Source: Pseudomonadota bacterium (lineage in GTDB: Bacteria; Pseudomonadota; Alphaproteobacteria; Rhodospirillales; Magnetospirillaceae). Taken from it: a stretch of DNA of 64,000 nucleotides. The stretch is from positions 1 through 64,000 of the forward strand of contig JAJYTF010000025.1 in the NCBI GenBank assembly GCA_021793155.1. The letters are read 5' to 3'. The notes under the pieces are model-generated. The model was not told the DNA's origin. It saw only the letters and a list, made by a program, of their open reading frames with translations, and did no database searches. Below are positions 42,565-49,883 of the stretch, one piece after another (the first letter of the stretch is position 1; the number at the start of each line of letters is the position of its first letter). The translations under genes and the position numbers were made by a program.

Positions 42565-43890
42565 ATGGCGGTGGATGTCTCTGTCGTCATTGTGTTTTTC
42601 AATGGCCAATCCACCATACGGAAAACCCTGGCCTCGGTCTTCGACCAAGGGATGTCGGGCGTTGAAGTCATCCTGGTCGACGACTGCTCCGACCATGATC
42701 CACGAGGTTCCCTGGGGGAATTCGAGCAACGTCTCGACGTCGTAAGGACCCCGGAAAATGTTGGGCCCGCCGCCTCGCGCAATATCGGCCTGCGCCGGGC
42801 GAGCGGGCGGTATGTCTGCTTTCTCGATCAGGACGACCTCTACCAGAGCGGCTTTTTCCAGACGGCCGTGTCGTTTCTCGACTCGCACCCTGCCATCGCT
42901 GCCGTCACCACGGGGATCGAATTCCTCGATTGTCATTGGGAAGTCACCGCGGCGCATTACGCCCGCCTGGTGGCAAGCCCTCCGGGCAACGTTATGGCCC
43001 GCACGCTGGTGGCCAGGATTCTGGGGGGGTTTCCGGAGGGCAGGGAATTTCGCGGCCAAGCGGCGGGCGAGGATATCGCCTTCCGAAATGCGCTGGCCGA
43101 AAATTTCTCGCTGTTCCATATGCCCTATCCGTTCTTCCGTTACCGCGTGCGCCGAGGCGGACACTTCGATTTCTTCATGCAGCGGGCGAAACTGGTCGAC
43201 GGTCGGATCCTCATCGATTCCTTGACCGAAGAAGAACGCGACGGGTCGCTGGGCCGGGCGTCGCTTGCCTATCGAGCAGTAGCCCGGGCCAGGGTCGACG
43301 CCATGCGGTGCTTGTTGCCGCCGGTTGCCGCCCAGCGCGAACTTGGCCATTTTTTTGCCTTGACCCGGACGTTCGAGGTGTTGCGGGCCGAATGCGGTGA
43401 TGGCGAAGCGACCGACCCTGAAGAGGGGTTCGCGCTGTATCAATGGGCTCGACATGGGGCAGGGAGCGGACTCGTCCTTGAACTCGACGCGCAGGCGGGT
43501 GGTCCGACCGCCTGGCTGGCCGCCGGGTGCCGGGACCGGTCCGGACAAAAGCTGCTGGCAATTGCCAACGATGCTTCGGCGTTGGCAAAGGATCTGAGCC
43601 GGGGAACGCTGTTCGACTGGGTGGATTGCCATCAGTTTGGCCGGTCCGCTGCGATGCCCGGCCGGACTATCGTCAGGTTACTTGTCATCGGCGGCAATTG
43701 TTCCTACGAACACGGGAAACGCCTGTTGGATACGTGGCTGGGGTCCGTGGAGACCTGCGGCGCCTTCGCTTTGTTGGGAGTGGGGCGTTCGTCGGGGGCT
43801 GGCCGGCTCCACGGGGAGGTCGTCCGACTGAATTCGGCGGTGAAGGAAGTCTTCGGCATCAACAGCCTTCGCATATTTGCCCAACGGTGA
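42565..43890 (+). CDS. GT2 glycosyltransferase with C-terminal methyltransferase-like domain
   Basis: A 441-aa fusion. The N-terminal GT-A domain (residues ~1-220) has VSVVIVFFNGQSTIRKTLASVFDQ, EVILVDDCSD and the metal-binding CFLDQDDLYQ (D-x-D). The C-terminal ~150 residues resemble Methyltransf_24: GSGLVLELDAQAGGPTAWLA (SAM-loop-like) and VRLLVIGGNCSYEHGKRLLDTWLGSVETCGAFALLGVG, where functional members usually read IDGDHSYEG..DL..W. The Asp and His positions are changed (IGGNCSY), so the second domain may be non-catalytic. It lies between the repeats, with no neighbouring polysaccharide genes. Confidence 0.75.
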   Translation: MAVDVSVVIVFFNGQSTIRKTLASVFDQGMSGVEVILVDDCSDHDPRGSLGEFEQRLDVVRTPENVGPAASRNIGLRRASGRYVCFLDQDDLYQSGFFQTAVSFLDSHPAIAAVTTGIEFLDCHWEVTAAHYARLVASPPGNVMARTLVARILGGFPEGREFRGQAAGEDIAFRNALAENFSLFHMPYPFFRYRVRRGGHFDFFMQRAKLVDGRILIDSLTEEERDGSLGRASLAYRAVARARVDAMRCLLPPVAAQRELGHFFALTRTFEVLRAECGDGEATDPEEGFALYQWARHGAGSGLVLELDAQAGGPTAWLAAGCRDRSGQKLLAIANDASALAKDLSRGTLFDWVDCHQFGRSAAMPGRTIVRLLVIGGNCSYEHGKRLLDTWLGSVETCGAFALLGVGRSSGAGRLHGEVVRLNSAVKEVFGINSLRIFAQR

Positions 43891-43904
43891 ACGGGGCGCT
43901 TCCC

Positions 43905-44102
43905 ATGGACATGACTACCACGATATTGGCATTGGCGGGGCTGACGACGGTCTTCGGGTTGTGTTTGCTTGGCGAACGCAGGCCTCGGCAGTTCGGGAAA
44001 GTCCGGCTTTTCCCTTACATCCCGGTGATGATCGTCTGTCTGGTGCTCGTTCTCGCGGTGATGGCCCATGCGCTGACATTGCTGTCCGGCAGGCACGGCT
44101 AA
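43905..44102 (+). CDS. small two-helix membrane protein
   Basis: A 65-aa protein with two hydrophobic helices (residues ~5-22 TTTILALAGLTTVFGLCL and ~39-59 YIPVMIVCLVLVLAVMAHALT) separated by a basic loop (GERRPRQFGKVR). It starts 14 bp after the GT2 gene and is probably co-transcribed. No family recognised; the form fits a small membrane-complex or stress peptide. Confidence 0.6.
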   Translation: MDMTTTILALAGLTTVFGLCLLGERRPRQFGKVRLFPYIPVMIVCLVLVLAVMAHALTLLSGRHG

Positions 44103-44257
44103 AGCCGCTTGGTTTTGCCCCTCGCTGCATGGCCTCGTCCGCTGTGAGGTTATTATAGGCCTGGTACCACATCACAGATTTTGACGGTTTGCGCCCATTC
44201 CGGTCGTTGCGGGGGGCAGCGCCAATTCCGGATAGCCGCCGGTTGGGATCGATCGGT

Positions 44258-44470
44258 CTATTGCTCGTCGTAACCCAACTCCAATTCGACGTCGGTGAAG
44301 TCGCCAGAGTTGGTCCGGGTGGCGCGCTCGACCAGACCGGTTTGCAGGCGGGTGGATTCCTGATGGCGGTCGACTTGTCGCAGGGTGGATTGGCGAATGT
44401 AAACGATCGCCATTCTGTCACGGTGGCGGCTGCCGATCTTTTCCGAGACGCTCGCGATCGGGCCGGTCAT
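44258..44470 (-). pseudogene. N-terminal fragment of a serine-recombinase-family protein
   Basis: The 70-codon frame includes RMAIVYIRQSTLRQVDRHQESTRLQTGLVERA, the characteristic start of resolvase/recombinase proteins, where the Ser in RQST is the nucleophile. After about residue 50 homology ends and the frame stops at 44258. The rest of the catalytic domain and the DNA-binding tail are missing, so this is a truncated remnant. The 150 bp further left show nothing I recognise. Confidence 0.6.
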
Positions 44471-44666
44471 GATCCGCCTCCCGCATGTGCGATTCCTTCT
44501 CCATGCACCGTTGGGCCCATCGGCCGATCAGGACAGCGATTTTGCGCCGCCGATCCGCCGGCAGATTCCACCACGTCATGGGCTCTTGCTGAGGGGGCGC
44601 GGCATGGTGTTTCGCCTGCCAGCGGGCCAAGGCCAACAGCGCCAGGGGTGGCCCACGGCTTGCCAT
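44418..44666 (-). CDS. possible small accessory ORF of the recombinase-bearing element
   Basis: An 82-aa frame whose middle reads TWWNLPADRRRKIAVLIGRWAQRCME. Short proteins with a W..LP.E.RR.....L..L....L pattern often precede this kind of recombinase gene in transposable elements. Its 3' end overlaps the recombinase fragment by 53 bp. The upstream end is probably cut by the IS1380 remnant. Weak evidence. Confidence 0.3.
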   Translation of the reverse strand: MASRGPPLALLALARWQAKHHAAPPQQEPMTWWNLPADRRRKIAVLIGRWAQRCMEKESHMREADHDRPDRERLGKDRQPPP

Positions 44667-44679
44667 TCAACGCTGTCGG

Positions 44680-45183
44680 CTCTTCAGAGGTTCCAAGGCC
44701 GGTGGATGGAAAACCTGATCACGATGCACAAGGCGCAGTTGACCTCGGACCGCGCCAGTTGCCGCTCGCCGCTGGCCAATCAGATGCGCCTGGTCCTGCA
44801 CACCGCCGCCTACTGGCTGATGCTGGCCGTCCGCGACACCATCCCGAAGGCCCAAGCCCTCGCCAAGGCCGCGTTCTCCACCCTCCGGCTGCGTCTCCTG
44901 AAACTCGGCACCCGGGTGGTTGAAACGGCTGCACGCATCCGCTCGGCGTTCGCCGCCGCCTGCCCCGAGGTGGCACTCTTCCGGCAAATCGCCGGCGCCC
45001 TGCAAGCCGCCGGGCCGTAGACGGCAGGGCCGACCTCGCCCCACTCAGCCACCTCTCCCCAGCCCAAGCCACAACAATCCCATCCACGCCACCCCAAAAA
45101 CCCTCGGGGTGCGACAGGGCATGTCTGCAATCATTGAGGGTAATAGCGTGACGGCGCTCGCGCGTCGTCATAAATAAGACGGG
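44680..45183 (+). mobile_element. IS1380-family remnant (3' end only)
   Basis: It contains the C-terminus of an IS1380 transposase followed by ~160 bp of non-coding end sequence finishing CATAAATAAGACGGG at 45183. That resembles an IS1380 terminal repeat (complement starting CCCGTCTTATTT). The left part is lost at about 44680-44706. Repeat copy B starts at the very next base. Confidence 0.5.
44706..45020 (+). pseudogene. C-terminal fragment of an IS1380-family transposase
   Basis: The last 104 codons of a frame match the end of IS1380 transposases: MENLITMHKAQLTSDRASCRSPLANQMRLVLHTAAYWLMLAVRD and LRLRLLKLGTRVVETAARIRSAF. In complete proteins (~450 aa) this follows the last catalytic acidic residue. 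Here everything upstream is missing, so it is a remnant. Confidence 0.75.
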
Positions 45184-45306
45184 CTAGTGGTGAAAATCCG
45201 ACGGATGGTACCGCCACCAGCCGTCGAATTTTCACCACAATTCAATTGGTTGGTGGGCCGCCTGATCCAGGCGCTTGGGGACCAAGCGTCTGGGGCGGAC
45301 CACTAG
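45184..45306. repeat. copy B of the two-hairpin, CTAG-ended repeat (MITE-like)
   Basis: Same design and orientation as copy A: CTAGTGG at 45184 and CCACTAG ending at 45306. Hairpin 1 (45187-45238) has 23-bp arms with two mismatches. Hairpin 2 (45253-45303) has arms GTGG/CCAC, CCGCC/GGCGG and CCAGGCGCTTG/CAAGCGTCTGG, with one G-T pair. Many differences from copy A are paired changes that keep the stems. The terminal TAG is the stop codon of the leftward PaaI-like gene. It abuts the IS1380 remnant. Confidence 0.82.
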
Positions 45307-45749
45307 GGGTTCGGAACGACGGTTCCCGGCAGGTGCCGTGATCGGCCGCGGAACAGGGCGATGACCTCGCCGTCCTGGTTGGTGACGGTGACGTCGTAGA
45401 TGCCGGTTCGGCCGGCCAGATGCCGTTCGACCGCCTCTGCGGTCAGGAGGTCGCCTTCGCGTCCGGCCGCGGGGTAGATGATGTCGCAGCCAGTGGCCAC
45501 GGCGTTGAGGTTATAGGAATTGCAGGCATAGGCGAAGGCGGTGTCGGCCAAGGTGAAACTCATGCCTCCGTGCAGCATGCCGTGGCTGTTCAGCATCTCC
45601 TTGCGGACCCGCATGCTGAGCCGCGCATAGCCGGGGGCGATGCCGTCGATGGCGATGCCGAGCGCATGGGAGTTGTTGTCCCGCTCATACATTTGGCGGG
45701 CAACCATCTCGGCCAGTTGCTGCTCGTTCAGGGCGGTGCTGTCGGGCAT
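45303..45749 (-). CDS. paaI: PaaI-type hotdog thioesterase
   Basis: A 148-aa hotdog-fold protein. LAEMVARQMYERDNNSHALGIAI precedes the catalytic MLNSHGMLHGGMSFTLADTAFAYACNSYN (H-G-G-x7-D of the PaaI/4HBT family) and CDIIYPAAGREGDLLTAEAVERHLAGRTGIYDVTVTNQDGEVIALFRGRSRHL. PaaI hydrolyses (hydroxy)phenylacetyl-CoA thioesters, and no phenylacetate genes are adjacent, so the substrate is tentative. ATG 45749 fits the family start. The stop lies in repeat B. Confidence 0.87.
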   Translation of the reverse strand: MPDSTALNEQQLAEMVARQMYERDNNSHALGIAIDGIAPGYARLSMRVRKEMLNSHGMLHGGMSFTLADTAFAYACNSYNLNAVATGCDIIYPAAGREGDLLTAEAVERHLAGRTGIYDVTVTNQDGEVIALFRGRSRHLPGTVVPNP

Positions 45750-45840
45750 GGCGGAACTCGTCTTCAGGAAACCGGGGCGACAGTCTAGCCTGATTTCACG
45801 CCAAAAGTGGAGTTCGCCGTCGCGGCCCCCCGGAGGTCCG

Positions 45841-46554
45841 TCAAGACTGCGGCGCAGCTTCGCATCCGTGACGCAGCACCCGGCCGCTATGGATGGCGGT
45901 CGCCATCCCGACCAGCATCTCCACGGCGTCCTCGAAGTCGTCCATGCGGTCGGTGTTGATGGTGATGTCGAACTGATGGGCGTCGGACAGGCGCGAGCCG
46001 AACACCTCCCAGACGAATTTGCCGCGGTTGTGGTTGATCTCGCGCGCCTTGGTCTCTTCCGAGGCGGCGTCGCCGTGCCCGCCGCGGGCCATGCGGCGGG
46101 CGCAGATATCCGGTGTCCCTGCGATCCTGACGCGTAGCGCACAGGCATCGGCCAGAACCACATGGGCCCCCCGGCCGACAATCACGCCGCCCAGGCGCCC
46201 CAGGCTGACCACGACCTTGATCAACGTGGTCCGGTAGGTCTCGAAGCCCACGTCATGGCCCGAGAGCAGACGATAGAACCACATATCCTTGGCCCGGCCG
46301 ATGCCTTCGTCGAGAAGCCGCACGGTGGCCGGATCGCCCTTCAGGCGTTCGGCAATGCGGCGCAGCAGTTCTTCGTCATACAAGGTCAGGCCGAGCCTCT
46401 GGCACAGCCGGGTGGCGATGATGTCGCCGCCCGATCCGTAATCGCGCGAAATGGTGATCACCGGCTGGAGAGGGCGGTGGAGGGTCCCGTGGGCGGGTTG
46501 AACGGATGCTGCCTCGGCCATCGCCGAGATCACATCGAGGACATTGGTGGTCAC
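45841..46554 (-). CDS. cytidylate-kinase-like P-loop protein
   Basis: A 237-aa protein of the cytidylate-kinase-like family (Pfam Cytidylate_kin2). VITISRDYGSGGDIIATRLCQRLGLTLYDEELLRRIAERL provides the nucleotide-binding region in a form (SRDYGSGG) differing from canonical Walker A. VIVGRGAHVVLADACALRVRIAGTPDICARRM resembles the GR(G)A..V.......RVR.VAP...R pattern. GTG 46554 has AGGAGG 6 bp upstream. Function unproven; probably a nucleotide or small-molecule kinase. Confidence 0.82.
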   Translation of the reverse strand: MTTNVLDVISAMAEAASVQPAHGTLHRPLQPVITISRDYGSGGDIIATRLCQRLGLTLYDEELLRRIAERLKGDPATVRLLDEGIGRAKDMWFYRLLSGHDVGFETYRTTLIKVVVSLGRLGGVIVGRGAHVVLADACALRVRIAGTPDICARRMARGGHGDAASEETKAREINHNRGKFVWEVFGSRLSDAHQFDITINTDRMDDFEDAVEMLVGMATAIHSGRVLRHGCEAAPQS

Positions 46555-46748
46555 GGCTGCCTCCTTCGCTGCGCGGCTCGGCGGAGAACCGGGATCAAGC
46601 TAGGATAAGCCCGCCGACCGCAGCCGACAATGCCGAGCCCGCCCATCTGCCGTCTGTCCAACGAGCCGTCAGGTTTCCCCTTTTGTCCCATAGCTTTCAC
46701 TTCCGTCGGGTCGGCATTATCGGCGTCGTGACCGGAGGCGAGGTGGCG

Positions 46749-47597
46749 ATGGTTTGGACACGGGTGTTGCTGCTGGCGACGGGTATCGCGCTGTTGGGGG
46801 GCGGTGCGGTTTCGGCCCAGGTGCTCGATCGGCACGGCTTCCGGTTGGTCTTCGAAGACCGCTTCACCGAACTCAGCCTCCGCTCGCCGAGGGCCCCCGA
46901 CGGGCGGTGGGATACCAGATTCGCCAATGGCGACCGTACCTTGCCGGCCAACGGAGAAGAAGAGGTCTACGTGGACCCGGACTATCTCGGCCTCGGGCTC
47001 AATCCCTTTTCTACCGATGGACGGACGCTGACGATCACCGCCCGTCGCGCCGACGACTCCCTGCGCAAACGGCTGGGGGGGCATGGCTATGTCTCGGGCC
47101 TGCTGACCACCGAACATTCCTTTGCGCAGACCTATGGATATTTCGAGATGCGGGCTCGGCTGCCGGCCGGAAAAGGGCTGTGGCCTGCCTTCTGGCTTCT
47201 GCCGGTCAGCCGGGAATGGCCTCCCGAAATCGATGTGTTCGAAGTGGTCGGCCAGGACCCCCGGACGGTCCACATGACCGTCCACAGCAATGCCGTTCAA
47301 ACCATCGGCTTCCCGGTACAGGTGGCGGACACCTCGGCAGGCTTCCACGATTTCGGCGTTCTGTGGGGCAAGAGCTTCGTCCGCTGGTATTTCGACGGCG
47401 TGGAACGGGCGCGGGTGCCCACCCCTTCCGACATGCACAAGCCGATGTACCTGCTGATCAACCTGGCCGTCGGCGGCCGTTGGGCGGGGGAGCCCGATGG
47501 AGCGACGGCGTTTCCCGCCGAATTGAAGGTCGCCTATGTGCGGGCCTTTGCCACGGCCGAAACCATCCCTGCCATACCCCGTCGTGCCGGCGAATGA
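46749..47597 (+). CDS. secreted GH16-family glycoside hydrolase
   Basis: A 282-aa protein. The signal peptide (residues 1-22, VLLLATGIALLGGGAVSAQ) is followed by a beta-sandwich GH16 domain with DLxF-like LVFEDRFTELSL, YGYFEMRARLPAGKGLWPAFWLLP and the catalytic E-I-D-V-F-E in PPEIDVFEVVG (nucleophile and acid/base Glu). It cleaves beta-1,3/1,4-glucans or galactans, and here may trim the polysaccharide made by the adjoining locus (compare ExoK/ExsH). It converges directly on the unknown EPS-locus gene. Confidence 0.9.
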   Translation: MVWTRVLLLATGIALLGGGAVSAQVLDRHGFRLVFEDRFTELSLRSPRAPDGRWDTRFANGDRTLPANGEEEVYVDPDYLGLGLNPFSTDGRTLTITARRADDSLRKRLGGHGYVSGLLTTEHSFAQTYGYFEMRARLPAGKGLWPAFWLLPVSREWPPEIDVFEVVGQDPRTVHMTVHSNAVQTIGFPVQVADTSAGFHDFGVLWGKSFVRWYFDGVERARVPTPSDMHKPMYLLINLAVGGRWAGEPDGATAFPAELKVAYVRAFATAETIPAIPRRAGE

Positions 47598-48851
47598 TCA
47601 CTGCAGGAAGAAGTATTGAACCAGCCACATGACGGTGAGACCCGCCATGAAGGACGGCAGGGCCGCCCAGGGATGGACGGCCAGCGAGGCGATCAGTGCC
47701 GCCGCCGTGGCCGGGGCGATCAAGCTTAGGAAGATGTAGGTCTTGGGCCGGCTGTTGAGCAGTCGGGCCGCGCCGAGGCTGCCGAACCGGCCGTTCCGCT
47801 TGAGGCTCCGGCATCCCGCTGACGCAATCCGTATCGGCAGCCCGGCCGAGGCCGTAAGGCGGCGGCTCTCCCCGGCCGCCGAGTCGGGCGAAAGGGCATC
47901 GTCGCCGAACTCAGGATGGGCCTCCGCCCAGGCCAGCATGGCCTCCCGCCGCCATAGCACCAAGGTTTGCCGGGGCCTGAACATCCCTTGCTCGTAGAGT
48001 TGCCGGCGCTTGGCGCTGCCGATCATGAAGCCGGCATCCGCATCGGCAATTTCCATCTCGGCCAGATAAGCTCCTTGCTCGACATAGAAGTCGCGCAGCC
48101 ATGCAAGATGGGGAAAGGCGATGCCGACCTCGGCCGAATAGAACCAGGATGCCGCCATCAGTCCTTTGACCGACGGTTGCAGCTCCAGGCATTTGGCGAT
48201 GCGCCAGAAGGAACGGCAGCTCTCTGCCTCGAGGATCACCAGCGGGTTGGGGCGCAGGTGGCAGAGATGGGGGACGGCGAATGGGCCAAATCCGCCGAAG
48301 CCAATCGCCAGTTCCCGGATCAGCCGGGGCAGAGCCATGGGATGTATCTTCAGCAGCCAGGAACGTGGCAGGGTAGTTATGTCGAAGGATAATTGGCCGG
48401 CGGTGAAGCGGCGTAGCGTCGCGATCTTGGCCAGTTCGGCAAAGGGTTCCGTCGAGCAATCGAAATAGCGGCTCCATCGCCTGTTCGTACAGTCCACTTC
48501 CTTGGAAGTGGCGCAATACAGCCGTTTGACCGCTTCGTCCAATGGCAGTGACGCCAGACGGGGCAGGGCCGCCCGATAGGACTGGAGGACGGCATAGCAC
48601 TCCGCCGCTCCCGGCGGCCATGCGCCGCCGCCGGGGACGGACGAGCGCATGGAAGACAGGCTGCGCACGCTTTTCCTGACGGAGGGTATGCCCGACAGCA
48701 GGTCGAACCATCCTTCGGCGGTTTTCGGGGCTCCCGGCAGGTACTTGTCCAACTCGGCGAATTTGGTGTTCAAGATATTGCGGCAATGCCACGCCGCTAT
48801 TTCGATTTCCTCGTCAATGGTCGGCAGGGATCGGCTGACCCGTGCTGTCAT
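47598..48851 (-). CDS. unknown protein at the end of the ACP/amide-synthesis operon
   Basis: A 417-aa protein with no domain I recognise. The soluble part (residues ~1-360) contains several Trp/Tyr/Cys clusters (WHCRNILNTKF, NRRWSRYFDC, SWFYSAEVGIAFPHLAWLRDFYVEQGAYLAEMEIADADAGF). Residues ~362-410 carry two hydrophobic segments (YIFLSLIAPATAAALIASLAV and AALPSFMAGLTVMWLVQYFFL). The gene starts 38 bp inside the end of the NadE-like gene, with GGAG 8 bp upstream, so it is translationally linked to the operon. It may be a membrane-anchored transferase for whatever the operon makes; this is inference. Confidence 0.75.
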   Translation of the reverse strand: MTARVSRSLPTIDEEIEIAAWHCRNILNTKFAELDKYLPGAPKTAEGWFDLLSGIPSVRKSVRSLSSMRSSVPGGGAWPPGAAECYAVLQSYRAALPRLASLPLDEAVKRLYCATSKEVDCTNRRWSRYFDCSTEPFAELAKIATLRRFTAGQLSFDITTLPRSWLLKIHPMALPRLIRELAIGFGGFGPFAVPHLCHLRPNPLVILEAESCRSFWRIAKCLELQPSVKGLMAASWFYSAEVGIAFPHLAWLRDFYVEQGAYLAEMEIADADAGFMIGSAKRRQLYEQGMFRPRQTLVLWRREAMLAWAEAHPEFGDDALSPDSAAGESRRLTASAGLPIRIASAGCRSLKRNGRFGSLGAARLLNSRPKTYIFLSLIAPATAAALIASLAVHPWAALPSFMAGLTVMWLVQYFFLQ

Positions 48852-49872
48852 GAGTGGACTCCGGTTGCCGCAAGGCGTTCGGACGATCGCTGAGGACCAG
48901 GGCTTGCCGCAGGCTGCGGGTTGCCACGCGCCGCTTGCCGTCGAAGTCGCGGAAGATGTCTCGGGTTTGGTCGGCCGAGAGGCCCAGCGCCGGTGCGACC
49001 TGCTCGGCCGGCAAGCCGTGGGTCAACCCATGCAGGGCCACATCCGCCCGGTCATAGGACAAGGCGAAATAGAATTCCTCCTGGGTTTGCGGAAGGCTGT
49101 AGGTATCGGTGCTGGGGGGTTGGCGCCGGATCTCTTCCGGAACGCCCAGATATTCCGCGACGGCGTAGACCTGGGTCTTGAACAGATGGGCGATCGGCTT
49201 GATGTCGGCCAAGCCATCGCCGCCGCGGACGAAGAACCCCAGTTCGTATTCGAGGCGGTTGGGCGTGCCAAGAACGGCATAGTTCAGCCGTTCGGCGTGA
49301 AAGTATTCGAGATTCTTGCGGAGCCGCTGTTTGAAGTTGGTGGCGGCGACAAGCTGCAGGTACACGTCCGTCGGCAGCCGCTTGGTTTCGCGCTCGCCTT
49401 GAGGCGTCTCCACGACCACGTCGAACCGCGGAATGCGTCCGTTGCCTACGGCGGTGATGACGATCTTGTGGCGCCAACCGGCCCCGTAATCGGGGAACAG
49501 CCGCCGCAGCGCCTCGTCACGGCGGGTATAGCAGCCAATTCCGCTCAATCCGTCAGAAATGTCTTCGACCGAATAACTGACGCCCAGGCTCTCGCACAGG
49601 CGCTGGGCGCGCTCGGTTGCGTCCGGCGACGACTCTCGTTCAGGCATCAACAGGGCGAACACCCGCTCGTGGCCGACGGCGCGCGCCGCAAGGGTCGCGC
49701 AGACCGCCGAGTCGATGCCACCGCTGACGCCCAGCACCAACCCTCGGCGATTGAGCTTGCGCGCCGTCGTCTGGGCAAGGAAGGCCTCGATGCGGCTCAC
49801 TTCCTCCGCACAATCGATGGCAAGTTCCGAGGCGATTGCCTGGTGAATCAGGGCTTGTCTGTCTGTGTGCAT
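48814..49872 (-). CDS. NadE-type NAD+ synthase (amide-forming, ammonia-dependent form)
   Basis: A 352-aa ATP-pyrophosphatase-fold enzyme. VLGVSGGIDSAVCATLAARAVG is the SGGxDS P-loop; LPTDVYLQLVAATNFKQRLRKNLEYFHAERLNYAVLGTPNRLEYELGFFVRGGDGLADIKPIAHLFKTQVYAVAEYLGVP is the NadE core. There is no nitrilase-type glutaminase domain. ATG 49872 follows GAGG and is 11 bp after asnB. Because the gene sits in a polysaccharide operon with AsnB and a carrier protein, it may amidate a specialised carboxylate rather than make NAD. Confidence 0.85.
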   Translation of the reverse strand: MHTDRQALIHQAIASELAIDCAEEVSRIEAFLAQTTARKLNRRGLVLGVSGGIDSAVCATLAARAVGHERVFALLMPERESSPDATERAQRLCESLGVSYSVEDISDGLSGIGCYTRRDEALRRLFPDYGAGWRHKIVITAVGNGRIPRFDVVVETPQGERETKRLPTDVYLQLVAATNFKQRLRKNLEYFHAERLNYAVLGTPNRLEYELGFFVRGGDGLADIKPIAHLFKTQVYAVAEYLGVPEEIRRQPPSTDTYSLPQTQEEFYFALSYDRADVALHGLTHGLPAEQVAPALGLSADQTRDIFRDFDGKRRVATRSLRQALVLSDRPNALRQPESTHDSTGQPIPADH

Positions 49873-49883
49873 GAACACCTCGT

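Noticed and set aside
41391-45306. Composite transposon made of the two repeats
   Set aside because: The repeats are ~122 bp with no transposase gene of their own, and their CTAG insertion signatures look independent.
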